DNA of 64,000 nucleotides from Ziziphus jujuba (GCF_031755915.1 NC_083387.1:18621001-18685000), one strand, 5' to 3'; counted from the stretch's first letter, positions 1-12,189 are shown. Notes: generated by a model from the letters alone, not told the origin. A program made the numbers and translations.

Positions 1-911
1 AATAACTATATTAAATTACTTTGATCAAAAATATATTTATGCATTTAATTATTTATTTATTCATGGATTTGGTTTTATGGTGATAGAAATTATAATATTC
101 AAATTGATGGATTTGTGATGATGGATTAAAAAAGAATATGTTTATGGATTTGATAAAACTATACAAATTCGATTGTATTTTATCAAAATTTGAATTTTAT
201 ATTATTATTATTATATTATAAAATTATATAGTTTTTAGATGCACCATACAGTACTGATGTTCTGTACTGCATTGTTGTTAAGTGCGCAAGTTTGTATGGT
301 TCTCCAGTGGGATGCCATGGATCTGAAGGTTGGCAAGTATCATAATGTGAGCATAAGCCGCCCCTCTCCATGATCAGGATGATTGTTTATTATATAATGG
401 CTATCCTATGGGTGCCATAGAGGGTAGCCACAGCTGTCTCCCCTACGACCACAGGATGACTGTCATTATGAATTAGCATGTGCACATATGTATGGTCATC
501 CTATGGAAGCTATGGGTTTGAGGTATGACATGTATATTGGCACAATGAATACAAGCCACCTTGTCAGTTAAAGGATGTTTGTTTTACCCATGGCAAGTTA
601 TAAGCAATCGGCATCGCGGGATGCCAAAGTGATCAATTGCAAGTTTCTCTCTTTAATCTTGTCATTGGGTAGTACTTTGGACACTGGTAATGTCAGGCAC
701 CATTAGTATACCGTATGGTGCATCAAGTATCTTTTCATATATACCTATATATAAACATATATGTATATTATATTATTTTACATTTGTATGTAACACACCG
801 TATGGGACAACAATCCCATGTGGTCGATGAATAGCTTAGCTTTCCAACTATGTTGCCTAGAAATCCAAGGAGTCGGAAAGCCAATATAGGCAACCACCCT
901 TACGCTGTATT
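1..911. other. Non-coding flank of E1
   Basis: No reading frame worth calling. The first 240 bases are very AT-rich. Between about 300 and 640 there are degenerate direct repeats: a block around 308-393 (ggatgccatgg ... ataagccgccc ... ggatgattgttta) resembles a block around 502-585 (ggaagctatgg ... acaagccacc ... ggatgtttgtttt). The sequence resumes at 19807 on the other side of E1, because 907-911 (GTATT) is the left copy of the E1 target-site duplication. It may be an old LTR or intergenic repeat; I do not recognise it. Confidence 0.5.
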
Positions 912-2048
912 TGATACGACCCTAGGTTGACACATACCTAAACCCGTATTATATTAGCACGGATCCCAATTAAGTTCAGATTTTAATGGATTAACCTCAA
1001 CCCCTAACCAACCTGTGATTAGAAACCTTGGTATAATGAAGACGCCACAACAGGTCATGGATATCCTATTGATAAGTCAAAACCAAAACACTCACTCTCT
1101 AATGGTGTTTTAGGTGTTCAAAGAGAATAAAGAGAAATTCAATCTCATAATTAATTTTCTGTATGAATAGTATTCTGAATATTATTGATAAAACAAGCCC
1201 TTAGATAGGCTAAAAAGTTACAAAATAAAACCCTAATTAGCTAGGTAAAACTGGCCACACAGAATAGGAAAACTAACGATGGTCGAAAATCACCTCCTTT
1301 CTTGATCTAATTTGGATTAATTAATTCATTAATTTTGAAATAGGAATTAATTAATTTACAATGAAAATAATAAAATAATAACTTTCCTAAGTTGATTTTT
1401 CCAGCAAATAAATAAATAGAAACCAAATAAAAGACTAATTTTCTAAAACAAAAAGTCAAAATCAAATTAGGAAACAAATTGACTACCTTTTTAAGTAAGC
1501 TAACTTTGACCAATATCCAGCTTGTTTGGGCTCAAAATCCACTTCCATATGCCATGCAGGATGCCAAATATGATTAATAATAATTTCCACACATTGCCTC
1601 TTGATTGGAATAGGTCAAACTTGCTTGAAAAATAAGAACAGTCAAAGCCAGCGGTTAAACATCACATTTTGTGCCAAATTTACTTACTATCCGTATAAGC
1701 CCATTTTAGATGCTCTTGATTCTGCCTTGGCTGGATTCCATGTCCTCTTAATGATATTCATTGAATCCATGAAGTGTTGGAACCATATCTTGCTGCCCAG
1801 AGTCCATATTTGCAACAAAACATCTACCCGGGTCTATATCGGCCTCTACCACTTGGATGCTTAAAACGGACTTTGTATCTTTGGGCTTTGATAAGCCCCT
1901 TTAAGAATTAATTACTCCTTAGATAAAATCAACCAAGCTTCCCTTAAATTTCTTAGCTTGAGCCCTAGTGATCGGTCTGGTATTCATCCATATCGGGTCA
2001 GCACCTCAGCGGGTTGTCCGTTGTGTGGCTTCGGGTAGATTCTCATCA
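912..2048 (-). repeat. E1 3' LTR
   Basis: On the + strand it starts TGATACGACCCTAGG and ends ATTCTCATCA, the reverse complement of the family LTR, and is immediately followed by a degenerate polypurine tract (ttcccctctttttg). It contains the conserved direct motif taatggtgttttaggtgttc and a TATA-like TTTAAA-type region replaced here by ttagataggct. Same length as its partner at 18665-19801. Confidence 0.92.
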
Positions 2049-2679
2049 TTCCCCTCTTTTTGAAAAAGATTTGTCCTCAAATCAAGATCATCAACTGCAT
2101 CAAAAGGAGATGAATCAGCAACATTAAATGTGGCACTAACACTATACTCACCTGTTAAATCAAGTTTGTAGGCATTCTCATTAATCTACTTCAAAACTTG
2201 AAAAGGTCCATCCACACGTGGCATAAGCTTTGACTTTCTTTGTTTTAGAAATCTCTCCTTTTGTAAGTGCAACCAAACCAAACCTCCTGGGTCAAACACT
2301 ATCACAACAAAATCTAAAAGTATATGCTCATTATGGCAAAAATTACACTTTTAAAATTAGCAAATAATCTCTTCCAAATTTTAAAATTTCCACAAAGTAA
2401 AGCTCTCAACAAGGCAGATAAAGTTCTATACAACAAAAATATTTTTAAATAAGCATCTTTGTAAATCATAACCAGCAATGGTTTCTTATTCAAAATTACT
2501 GTATTAACATCCCCAAAACTAAGATAGAAATTTTTATTTTTCCTCTCTTTCCTCTCTTTTTCTTTCTCAGACACGGTTTCCACTACTTTCACCTCACTCG
2601 GCTTTTCCTCCCCTTTCCTCACTCTCGGATTTAGCTTTGTTCTTCCACTCAATTTAGGTTTTAGAATAGTTACCTAGTT
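2049..2679 (-). pseudogene. E1 pol remnant: linker plus integrase C-terminal region
   Basis: Reading leftwards, a frame from 2652 to 2314 encodes a charged linker (KERKERKNKNFYLSFGDVN), then KPLLVMIYKDAYLK joined directly to an integrase-type stretch (LLRALLCGNFKIWKRLF). In the complete copy E4 these two segments are separated by the whole RT, RNase H and integrase core, so about 2.3 kb is missing here. Beyond 2314 the integrase C-terminal region (family signature NPFQEEGND next to the LTR) continues with frame breaks. Truncated on the right by E2. Not functional. Confidence 0.8.
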
Positions 2680-3808
2680 TGATACGAACCTAGGACGATC
2701 TGCACCTAAACCCATATTGTACTAGCCCAGATCTAATTATGTTCAAGTTCTAACGGTCACCTTAACCCTTAACCAACCTGTGATTAGAAACCTTGGTATA
2801 TAATGAAGATACCACAATAGATGATGGAAGGCCTATTGATTAGTTAAACTAAAAAACTCATTCACTAATGGTGTTTTAGGTGTTCAAAAGAAAAAAGAGA
2901 AATTCAATCTCACAAAATAAATTCTGAATATTATTAATGGTTTGTTCTTCCTAAAAAACATGCCCTTATATAGGCTAAGTGAAAACAAAATAAACCCTAA
3001 TTACAATAGGTAAAACCGGCCATGCAATGAAGATTCCTATTATGGCCGAAATTCACCTCCTTTCCTAATCTAATTTGGATTAATTAATTTCTTTATTTTG
3101 AATTAGGAATTAATTAATTTACAATGAAAATAATAAAATAATATCTTTCCTAAACTTATTTTCCCAGAAAATAATAAATAAAAGCCAAAAGTAAAAGTAA
3201 TTTCCTAAAACAAAAAGTAGAAATCAAATTGGGAAAGTAAAATCCTATCTTTTTTACTAAGTTGACTTTAATCAATCTTTGACCAATTTAAGCTCCAAAT
3301 CAGCTTGCATATTCTTTGTAGGATGCCAAATAGGATTATTATGGAGTCCCACACGTTGCCTTTGCTTGGAGGAAAGAGAAAAAGCCAACTCAGCAAAATA
3401 CAGTCAATTCAGCAAATAATACAGCAAAAACCGGCCAATTTCTCTCTCATGTGCACACCACTTAAATGACCAGTAAAGCTTCGGTCTTGACCAGTTCCCA
3501 TGAATTCTTAGTGATATCAAGTGAATTCAAGAAGATTTGACCCCGTTTCTTGCTGCTCGGAATCCATAAATACACAAAAACCGCTTCTCGGATCCGTATC
3601 GGCTTCCACCACTTGTATGCTCAAAATAGGTTTTGGATCTTCGGGTATGGACAATCCCTATTGAGAATGAATTACTCCCTTGATAAAGGCAGCAAGGTTT
3701 TCCCTAAACCTCTTAGCTTGAGCCCTAGTGATCGGCCCGATCTTCATCTGTATCGGGTCGGCACTCTAGCGGGTTGTCGGTCGTACGGTCTCGGGCGGAT
3801 TCGCGTCA
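2680..3808 (-). repeat. E2 3' LTR
   Basis: 1129 bp, + strand start TGATACGAACCTAGGACGA and end GGATTCGCGTCA, followed at 3809 by the polypurine tract complement ttcccctcctcttg. The element-sense reading frame of the integrase tail crosses this boundary (see next entry). Confidence 0.92.
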
Positions 3809-4284
3809 TTCCCCTCCTCTTGAAAAGGATTTGACCTCAAATCAAGATTATCACCTACAGAAAAAGGAAATAACTCAGCAACATTAAATGTAGCACTAAC
3901 ATTGTACTCACCTATAAAATCAAGGCCGTAGGCATTCTCGTTATTCCACTCCAAAACTTGAAAAGGTACATCCACACGTGGCATAAGCTTTGACTTTCTT
4001 TGTTTTTGAAACCTCTCCTTTCGTAAGTGTAACCAAACCAAATCTCCGATATCAAATACTATGACAACAAAATCTAGAAATGCATGCTCATTATAGCAAA
4101 AATTACGCTTTTTTAAGTTAGCAAATAATCTCTTCCAAATTTTCAAATTTCCACAAAGTAAAGCTCTCAACAAGGTATATAAAGTTCTATACAACAAAAG
4201 CATTTTTAAATAAGCATCTTTATAATTCATGACGAGTAATGGTTTATTACTCAAGATGGCTTTATTAACATCCCCGAAACTCAA
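3766..4284 (-). pseudogene. E2 integrase C-terminal region running into LTR
   Basis: A 172-residue open frame. It begins FGDVNKAILSNKPLLVM (the start of the pol region), has the deletion scar KDAYLKMLLLYRTLYTLLRA, then an integrase C-terminal part with [34 protein letters not shown] and NPFQEEGND, ending in the LTR. In E4 the stretch before the scar is RT and the stretch after it is integrase. The second scar lies between IWKRLFANLKK and FVVIVFDIGD. Last codons are LTR-encoded (ETVRPTTR). No catalytic domain remains. Confidence 0.8.
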
Positions 4285-5434
4285 ATCAAAATTTTTATTT
4301 TTCCTTTCTCACTCACGGTTTCATTAAATTTTGCATCACTCTCGACTTTTTCTCTAAGTTTCTCAGTCTCGAGTTTGTTAAAATTTTTCCATTCAACCTG
4401 GGTTTTAGAGGACTTACCTTGGACAGCAAGCTCGCCTTTCCCCTCTTGAATGGATGGTGGAACTGTTGGTGCCATACTAGCCTTCTCTTTAAGCCTATCG
4501 GCTTCCTTCCTTTGTTGCATTTGTAGTTGGTCTCTAAAAACCTCCTTCGGGGTCAATGGCTCCAGCTTGACATTCTTACCTTTAAACCTAAAAACAATAT
4601 AATTATCTCGACCATAATGAGTAGCATCTTTATCAAATTGCCATGGTCTACCTAATAGAATATGTCCGGCATGCATAGGCACAACACTCACATATTTATC
4701 TATGCTAAATTTTACTTTGGCTTGTTTATTCACTTTCATCTTACCACTATTATTAAGCTATTGTAATCTATAAGGTTCTGGATGTTTAATAGTTGTTAAG
4801 CCTAATTTATCAATCATAATGTTACTAATTACATTTGTACAACTTCCACTATCAATAATCATACTACAAATCTTACCTTGAATTTCACATTGGGTGTGGA
4901 AGATTTTCTCTCTTTGAATTTGTTCCTCATCTTTGTACACGGTTAGAACCCTCCTTGCTACTAAAATCAAATCAGCCCAAGATGCCTTGAGAGTTTTGGA
5001 TTCATCATGCCCATCATCTCCAACTTCTTCACCATCAATTTCGGTTTCAGCATCACTTTCGGATTCTAGTTCTCCATTACCTTTCAGCACCATGATCCTC
5101 CTATTCAGGCATTGACTAGCAATGTGTCATCTTCCATAACACTTAAAACACACAACATCATGAGTTTTAGAAGGTTAAAGATCATATTTACCTTTATTCC
5201 TTGGTGCTTGGACAGATTCGGCCTTGGCTTCCTTTTCGGAGAATTGGAGTTTTCTTCACCTAGTTTTGGTATTGGATTTGAATCATAGAATGGATTGATT
5301 CTCCAATCACTTGGATTTGACCTCCCACTGTTTGTAACTCCTTCAAACCATGAGATTACACCCCTCCTCTTGAATTGATGCTTTGATTTAATAGCCACAA
5401 GCAACATCTCCTCCAATTCCACATATTGTTGCAA
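4281..5434 (-). pseudogene. E2 gag (late part) and protease, broken
   Basis: Three frames in element order: 5434-5105 is late gag (QQYVELEEMLLVAIKSKHQF and linker); 5093-4758 carries an acidic spacer and the retroviral-type aspartic protease active-site motif IIDSGSCTN; 4739-4281 continues the protease (VVPMHAGHILLGRPWQFDKD) and a basic linker. A Trp-to-stop change separates the last two around 4755, and six codons present in other copies are missing after DKYV. The gag zinc knuckle is disrupted between the first two frames. Gag would form the particle and the protease would process the polyprotein; this copy cannot encode either whole. Confidence 0.8.
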
Positions 5435-6242
5435 TCCTAGTTGATTGGAATCAATAAGAACTGGACTAGATGGTAAGAAATTAAAGATTCAAGAATAAAA
5501 ATTAAGAAAAATAATTTCAATCACGAAAAAGAATCAATTCGAGCAAAATTAAAGAATAGTCTTGGTTGTTGTTCTTGTAATTCTAGTTTTGTATCAAATC
5601 CTTTATCTAATTTTAATCCAAATAATTTAAGCACACAAAATTCAAAAATCTAGCAACAAAAATAATTCTTTAGCAACTCCAAATATTGAATAAATAATCA
5701 ACAAATTAATTGCTCCGAGAAATTTCCAGCAACAAATTTCAACACCAAATTCAACAAACCGATTTTTTTTTTAATATTCGGCTTTTTTTTCTTTTTATTT
5801 ATTTATTTAGTTTTTACTCACAGAACATAAGTCAACTGAAGTAGCAAGAATCAACACCAAATAATCACCAAACCCATGACCTCCAAAACAAAATACAAAT
5901 TGTACAGTTTTTTTTTTTATTATATATATATATATATATATGTTGCCGCAAACACACTCTTTTTTTTTTTTTTTAATATATGAATGCAAATATTTAAGAC
6001 CAAAGAAAGATCAACAATAATCCAAATTAACAAGAACAATGATGAAAGACAACCAACAAACTAGGAAACAAAAAATACGGTAAAAATAGGAAAACCTAAT
6101 TTAACTAGGAATAAGTTTTTTGTTTTTTTTTAAAGATGCAGAACATGTATGATAATAGAAGCAACCTTAAACTAATGATAAAATTGTAGATTAACACAAA
6201 AACAAATAAAGCAAATAAAGATAGACCAAACCTGAACAAAAT
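5435..6242 (-). other. E2 leader (untranslated region) with deletion junction
   Basis: Non-coding sequence between the primer site and gag. It contains long T and A runs, a (TA)n run near 5922-5942 and a block beginning tcaataagaactggac that corresponds to the leader of E1 near 17864, here fused directly to late gag. The expected gag N-terminal half is therefore deleted. Confidence 0.65.
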
Positions 6243-6257
6243 TTGGTTTTGATACCA
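6243..6257 (-). other. E2 primer-binding site
   Basis: The complement reads TGGTATCAAAACCAA, one of the initiator-Met tRNA type sites (TGGTATCAGAGC in the best copies), two to three bases inside the 5' LTR end at 6260. It has diverged at the AGAGC part. Confidence 0.75.
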
Positions 6258-6259
6258 AA

Positions 6260-7280
6260 TGATACGAACCTAGGACGACCTGTGCTTAAATCCGTATTAT
6301 ATTAGCCCGGATCTAATTATGTTCAAGTTCTAATGGTCGCCTTAACCCTTAACTAACCTGTGATTAGAAACTTTGGTATATAATGAAGATGCCACTATAG
6401 GTGATGGAAGGCTAATAATAAGTTAAACTAAAACACTCATTCACTAATGGTGTTTTAGGTGTTCAAAAGAATAAAAAGAAATTCAATCTCACAAAATAAA
6501 TTCTAAATATTATTAATGGTCTGTTCTTCCTAAAAAACATGCCCTTATATTGGCTAGGAGAAAACAAAATAAACAGTAATTACAATAGGTAAAACCAGCC
6601 ATGCAATGAAGATTCCTATCATGGTTGAAATTCACCTCCTTTCCTAATCTAATTTGGATTAATTAATTCCTTTATTTTGAATTAGGAATTAATTAATTTA
6701 CAATGAAAACAATAAAATAATAACTTTCCTAAAATTATTTTTCCAGCAAATAAATAAATAAAAACCAAAAGTAAATGTAATTTCCTAAAACAAAAAGTAG
6801 AAATCAAATTAGGAAAGTAAAATACTATCTTTTTGACTAAGTTGACTTTGACCAATATAAGCTCCAAATCAACTTGCATATGCATTGTAGGATACCAAAT
6901 AGGATTATTATGGAGTCCCACAAGTTGCCCTTGCTTGGAGGAAAGAGAAAAAGGCAACTCAGCAAAATACAGTAAAACTGCAAATAATACGGCAAAAACC
7001 GGCCAATTTCTCTCCTCATGTGCACACCACTTAAATGACCAGAAAAGCTTTGATCTTCACCAGTTCCCATGACTTCTTAGTGATATCAAGTGAATTCAAG
7101 AAGATTTGACCACATTTCAAGCTGCCCGGAATCCATAAATGCACCAAAACTTCTACCTTAGTCCATATCAGCTTCCACCACTTGTATGCTCAAAATAGGT
7201 TTTGGATCTTTGGGTATGGACAAGCCCTCTTGAGAATGAATTACTCCCTGGATAAAGGCAGCAAGGTTGTCCCTAAACAT
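6260..7280 (-). repeat. E2 5' LTR, first part
   Basis: Starts TGATACGAACCTAGGACGACC and matches the family LTR up to ccctaaac, then is interrupted by E3. The missing last 100 bp are found at 9636-9735. 1121 bp when joined, against 1129 bp for its partner. Confidence 0.88.
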
Positions 7281-7498
7281 TGATGAGATTCCGCCTGAGC
7301 CCGCTCAACCGATAACCCACTATGGTGCTGCCTCGACACGGATAAAGACCGGGTCACTCATAAGAGCTCAAATTAAGAGATTTAAGGACAACCTGCAAGC
7401 ATTTATATAGGGGTAATCAATTCTCAATAGAGCTTGTCCATACTAGAAGGTACAAAGCCTATTCTAAGCATCCAAGTGATGGAAGCTGATACGGACCG
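7281..7498 (+). repeat. E3 5' LTR stub
   Basis: Matches the first about 218 bases of the family LTR (TGATGAGATTCCGCCTGAGC ...), including the integrase-tail frame segment, then stops abruptly at gatacggaccg where internal protease sequence begins. Confidence 0.8.
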
Positions 7499-8618
7499 AA
7501 AACCATATAAATTAGGGTTAACAACTATTAAACATCCAGAACCATATAGATTACAATGGCTAAATGATAGTTATGACATAAAAGTGAATAAACAAGCCAA
7601 AGTAAAATTCAGCATTGATAAATATGTGGATGCGGTTTTGTGTGATGTTGTGCCTATGCATGCGGGACATATTTTACAAGGTAGGCCTTGGCAAATTGAT
7701 AGAGATGTTATTCATTATGGTAGAGAGAATAGTATTGTTTTTAGATTTAAAGGTAAAAAGGTCAAGCTGGAGGCATTAACTCCTAAAAAGGTGTACAAAG
7801 ATCAAATTCAAATACAACAAAGGAAGATGGCCGAACAACTCAAGGAAAGGACTAGTATGGCCCCCACGGCAACAACACCCATCCAAGGAGTCCAAGCTGT
7901 GTAAGATCAACCAGGTAAGTGTTCTAAAACCCAACTTGAGTGGAAAAACCAAGAGACGGATGAAATTGGAATGAAAAAAAAAGAGAAACCCGAGAGTGAG
8001 AGAAAAGCTGAGAGAGAGAAAGGAAAAAAAAGGAAAGAAAGAAAAAGTAAAAATTTTTATTTGAGTTTTAGGGACGTTAATAAGGCTATCTTGGATAAGA
8101 AACCATTGCTAGTTATGAATTATAAAGATGCTAATTTAAAAATGCTTTTGTTGTATAGAACTTTATCTACATTATTAAAAGCTTTACTTAGTGGAAATTT
8201 GAGAATTTGGGAGATATTATTTGTTAATATTAAAAAGTGTGATGAATTTGTATTTCTAGTATTTGTTGTGATAGTGTTTGACCCAGGAGATTTGGTTTTG
8301 TTACACTCAAGAAAGGAGAGGTTCCCCGAACCAAAAAAAAGGTCCAAGCCTATGCCGCATGTGGATGGATCTTTTTAAGTTTTGGAGCCAAATAACAAGA
8401 ATGCCTACAAGCTTGATTTATCGGGTGAGTATAACATGAGTGCTGAATTTAATGTTGCTAATTTGATCCCTTTTTCTGTAGGTGTTGATCTAGATTTGAG
8501 GATAAATCCTTTTCAAGAGGAGGGGAATGATGTGATTCCACTTGAGCCCGCTCAATCGATAACCAGCTGGGGTGCTGACCCAACACTGATAAAGACCGGG
8601 CCAATCATAAGAGCTTAA
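7499..8618 (+). pseudogene. E3 protease-linker-integrase tail remnant
   Basis: Frames at 7434-7904, 7971-8378 and 8382-8618. The first covers protease C-terminal sequence (GHILQGRPWQIDRDVIHYG) but lacks the DSG active site. The second has a Lys/Glu/Arg-rich linker, FYLSFRDVNKAILDKKPLLV and the same RT-to-integrase scar (KDANLKMLLLYRTLSTLLKA, about 8118-8165) and second scar (about 8228-8268) before VFDPGDLVLLHSRKERF. The third is the integrase tail with NPFQEEGNDV and runs from the polypurine tract into the 3' LTR. No enzyme domain is complete. Confidence 0.78.
8515..8527 (+). other. E3 polypurine tract
   Basis: Purine run aagaggaggggaa immediately before the LTR start TGATGTGATTCC at 8528. 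It also codes for QEEGN of the integrase tail, so this priming site lies inside the reading frame. Confidence 0.8.
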
Positions 8619-9635
8619 ATTAAGAGATTTAAGGACAACCTGGGATCATTTATACAGGGGGTAATCAATTCTTAATAGAGCTTGTCCATACTATAAGGTA
8701 ACAAACCCTATTCTAAGCATCCAAGTGGTGGAAGCCGATACGGACCCGAGTAGCTATTTTGATGCAAATATAGACACCGAGAAGCATTAAATGGTTCCAA
8801 ATATTTCTGGATTCAATACATATGTCTAAGAGGATATGGAAGCAAGTCAAGCCAGCTTCAAAGGCATCCAAAAAGGGGTTGTACGGACAACTTCAAATTT
8901 GGCCTATTTTTACTGTATTTTGCTCAGCTGGCTTTTTCTCTTTCCTCCAAGCAAGGGAAACATGTGGGATTCAATAATAAGCTTATTTGGCATCCTACAA
9001 ATCATATAGAAGCTGATTTGGAGCTCAAAGAGGTTAAAGATTGGTCAAAGTCAACTTAGTCAAAAAGCTAGTATTTTACTTTCCTAATTTGATTCTACTT
9101 TTTGTTTTAAGGAATTACCATTACTTTTTGGTTTTTATTTATTTATTTTCTGGAGAAATCAGTTTAGAAAAGTTATTATTTTATTATTTTCATTGTAAAT
9201 TAATTAATTCCTAATTCAAAATAAAGGAATTAGTTAATCCAAATTAGATTAGGAAAGGAGTGAGAATTTCGGCCACCATAGGAAACCACTTTGTATGGTC
9301 GGTTTTCCCTTTGTTTTTTATGGTTTATTTCATGACTTTGTAGCCTATTTGAAGGCTTATTTTTCAATAAGAATTAAGCTTGAATTTTATACAGAAAATT
9401 ACGTGAGAGATTGAATTCTCTTTGTTCTTTTGAACACCTAAAACACCATTAGTGAATGAGTGTTTTAGTTTGACTTACAATAGGCCTTCCATTACCTATT
9501 GTGGTGTCTTCATTATATACCAAGGTTTCTAATCAAGGTTGGTTAGGGGTCAAGATGACCATTAGAACTTGAACATAATTAGATCCGGGCTAATATAATA
9601 CGGGTTTAGGAGCAGGTCGTCCTAGGTTCGTATCA
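8528..9635 (+). repeat. E3 3' LTR
   Basis: 1108 bp from TGATGTGATTCC to GGTTCGTATCA; the + strand copy that shows the LTR ends in forward sense. Confidence 0.9.
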
Positions 9636-9735
9636 CCTTTTAGCTTAAGCCCTAATGATTGGCCTGATCTTCATCCGTATCGGGTCAGCACTCCAGCGGG
9701 TTGTCGGTTGTACAGGCTTAGGCGAATTCACATCA
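9636..9735 (-). repeat. E2 5' LTR, last part
   Basis: Resumes the E2 LTR after E3 (ttttagcttaagccctaatg ...) and ends TTCACATCA at 9735, followed by taggt and E1 protease sequence. Confidence 0.85.
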
Positions 9736-11311
9736 TAGGTGGTATTGTTCGGTCTTGCCCGCTTGGATTGGAGCTGAAGTCATGGGTGCCACGTTAGTCC
9801 TTTCTTTGAGATTTTTGGCCTCCTTTCTTAGTTGCATTTGTAGTTGATCTTTAAATACTTCTTTTAGAGTTAATGGCTCCAGCCTAAAATTTTTCCCTTT
9901 AAATTTAAATACAATGGAATTATCTCTCCCATAATGTATGGCATCCTTATCAAATTGCCATGGTCTACCCAACAAAATACAACCCGCATGCATAGGAACA
10001 ACATTACACAATACAACATCCACTTATTTATCAATGCTAAATTTTACTTTGGCTTGTTTATTTACTTTCATCTCTCCACTATTATTAAGCCATTGTAATC
10101 TATATGGTTTTGGATGTTGATGGTTGCTAACCCTAATTTTCAACTATCAAATTACAATTAAATTAGCACAACTTCCATTATCAATATCATACTACATACA
10201 TTACCTTAAATTTCACATCAGGTGTGGAAGATGTTCTCTCTTTGAACTTGATCCTCATCTTTGTATACAGTAAGGACCCTCCTTGCAACTAACCTCAAAT
10301 TAGCTCTTGAAGGTTGGAGTGTTTTGGATTCCTCATGTTCATCCTCTCCAAGTTCTTCATCATCCAATTCGGCCTCTCCCCCACTTTCCTCACTTTTGGA
10401 TTCTAGTTTACCATTGCATTTCAGCAGCATGATTCTTCTATTCGGGCATTGATTGCCTTTCAACACCAGATTTACGTTCAATTTTATTTGCTTGGATAAA
10501 TTCGGTTCTAGTCTTTCTCCTTGGCTGATTTTAACTTTCTTCTCCAACTTTCGGTTTTGGCTTCTTTTCATAGGTAGAATTGTTTCTCCAGCCACTTGGA
10601 TTTGACCTCCTGTTGTTGGAAACACCCCCAAACCATGAGCTTATTGATGCTCAAGTTTAATGGTCACAAGTAACATCTGCTCCAATTCCACATATTGTTG
10701 CAATTCTAGTTGATTGGCTATCTCTCGATTCAAACCACCTAAAAACCTTGCCATGGTTACTTCGCTATCCTCATTTATGCTTAACCTCATCATAAGCATC
10801 TCCATCTCCTTGTAATAATCCTCCACGGACTTATTCCCGTGAGATAAAGATTAAAGTCTTTGATGCAGCAACCAATGATAGTGTGATGGTACAAATTACT
10901 TCCTCATGGCTCCTTTCATTTGTCACCATGTAGTAATCAAGTCATCACCAACTCTTCTTAGGGTGTTTTGCTCATTAGTCTATCATTGGAGCTCATAATG
11001 TCCAAATTCCATTGTTGCCAATTTAACTTTCATGGCCTTTGAATAGTTGTGATAGTAAAAAATCATCTCCATTCGCTCCTCCCATTCTAAATAAGCTTCT
11101 GGGTCACTTTTCCCATGAAAGGTGGAATGCTTGCCTTGATATTCCCAAGATCATCATCTCCATTCCTTAGTGGTCTCCCACATTTTTGCCTTCCTTAGAG
11201 TGCAAAATTTTCATCAAACTCCTCCTCTAAGTCATTTTCAAAGTTACCTTCCCACAATTCCTCTCTAGGTCTCCCTTAGCCTCTTTGACCTCGACCTCAG
11301 CCTCTATGAGC
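9736..11311 (-). pseudogene. E1 gag (middle and end) and protease, broken
   Basis: Read right to left: gag core fragments (11311 down to about 10641, including ANQLELQQYVELEQMLLV), a spacer ending in an acidic region (10631-10218), and protease C-terminal sequence (10023-9733, VVPMHAGCILLGRPWQFDKD). The DSG region around 10130-10200 is eroded by indels. Truncated on the left by E2 and on the right by C1; 11307-11311 (TGAGC) is the left C1 duplication. The remaining gag N-terminus lies at 17313-17539. Confidence 0.78.
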
Positions 11312-12171
11312 AGTTGAAAAGGTGGTAATCTTGCCACCTTGTGCAAACCAAAATCCACCAAGGTTTGCACCCTCCTTCTTTCTTTATAAGAAATATTTTG
11401 TTGAAAGAGCTAATGCAATATTTATGTCTATGTTTTTTTTGTATTTAGATATGTTGTAATAGACATGTAAAAGAAAATATAGCAAAAAGAATGACTTAAA
11501 AAGGACTTGGGAAGCTCAAGATATGCAGGTTGCAATTTGGTATAACTGCTGAGATTTCCAGCAGTTATGGGCCATGATTTTGAGACGAATTGAAGGCCTT
11601 ACCCAATTTCTTTGCACCTGGTATTCTCCATATTTCATCCTCAATATTTTAACATACCACATGTCAAAAATCAGACAATTTGGATGAAGATATCCCAGTC
11701 TTTTATCAGGTCAAAGTAGCATTACCCAATTTTGAAGGAGATAGTTTTTGGAATTCAAATTCTCACCAACCCTTTCCATCTTTGTATGCTTACATATGCA
11801 GCTGGTATTTGAATGTTTTTATTAATTTATTGGGTGGGAAATTTGTATTTTAAATTTTAACAAGACATTATATAGTCTCACACACACTTCACATGTGTGA
11901 ACGAAGTTTTATATCTACATATGCAACAAATGAATGAATTGTGCTGTCTCGTTTGTGTGTTCTACTTTAGCATCTTCTCTTCTTCTTTATCTTCTTCTTC
12001 TTCCTTCCAAACTAAAACCCTAACAAACCTCAATATCACTATACCAAAAATAAACACAAAAATCACCTAAATACCAAACCACAAATCGGATTAAAGGTTG
12101 TGCACAAAAGTAACTCATTGTGTACAACACACTTGGCCAAGTGAACTTAAAAACCACACCAGGCTCCAACA
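11312..12171 (+). repeat. C1 5' LTR
   Basis: Runs from agttgaaaagg (TGTTGAAAAGG with the first T mutated to A) to ctccaaca. It is 860 bp, about 170 bp shorter than its partner because a block present in the 3' LTR (around 16405-16590) is deleted here near 11435-11450. Confidence 0.88.
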
Positions 12172-12189
12172 TGGTATCAAATCTTTGTT
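12172..12189 (+). other. C1 primer-binding site
   Basis: TGGTATCAAATC directly after the LTR CA end; an initiator-Met tRNA type site that has diverged from TGGTATCAGAGC. Confidence 0.75.

Larger units (their letters stand above)
7281..9635 (+). mobile_element. E3: deleted gypsy element nested in the E2 5' LTR
   Basis: Opposite orientation to its host. It has a 5' LTR stub (7281 to about 7498), fused to protease/linker/integrase-tail sequence (about 7499-8527), then a nearly full 3' LTR (8528-9635). Gag, primer site and leader are gone. E2 LTR sequence is interrupted precisely around it, but the flanks aacat and ccttt do not form a target-site duplication, so one boundary has been altered or the copy arrived by rearrangement. 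Confidence 0.82.
2680..9735 (-). mobile_element. E2: gypsy (CRM-like) non-autonomous element nested in E1
   Basis: 3' LTR 2680-3808, internal 3809-6259, 5' LTR 6260-7280 plus 9636-9735 (interrupted by E3). Flanks are tagtt (2675-2679) and taggt (9736-9740), a duplication with one mismatch, and E1 sequence resumes on both sides. The interior has two deletions: the RT-RNase H-integrase core scar shared with E1, E3, E5 and E7, and loss of most of gag, where the leader is joined to the late part of gag near 5434-5453. About 4.7 kb without E3. Confidence 0.9.

Noticed and set aside
838..890. Inverted repeat gctttcc ... ggaaagc with ttgcct ... aggcaa in the left flank
   Set aside because: Short arms within AT-rich degenerate sequence; not convincing as a terminator, MITE end or RNA.
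5922..5942. (TA)n run, and a similar run near 23521-23536
   Set aside because: Simple microsatellites; common in plant DNA.
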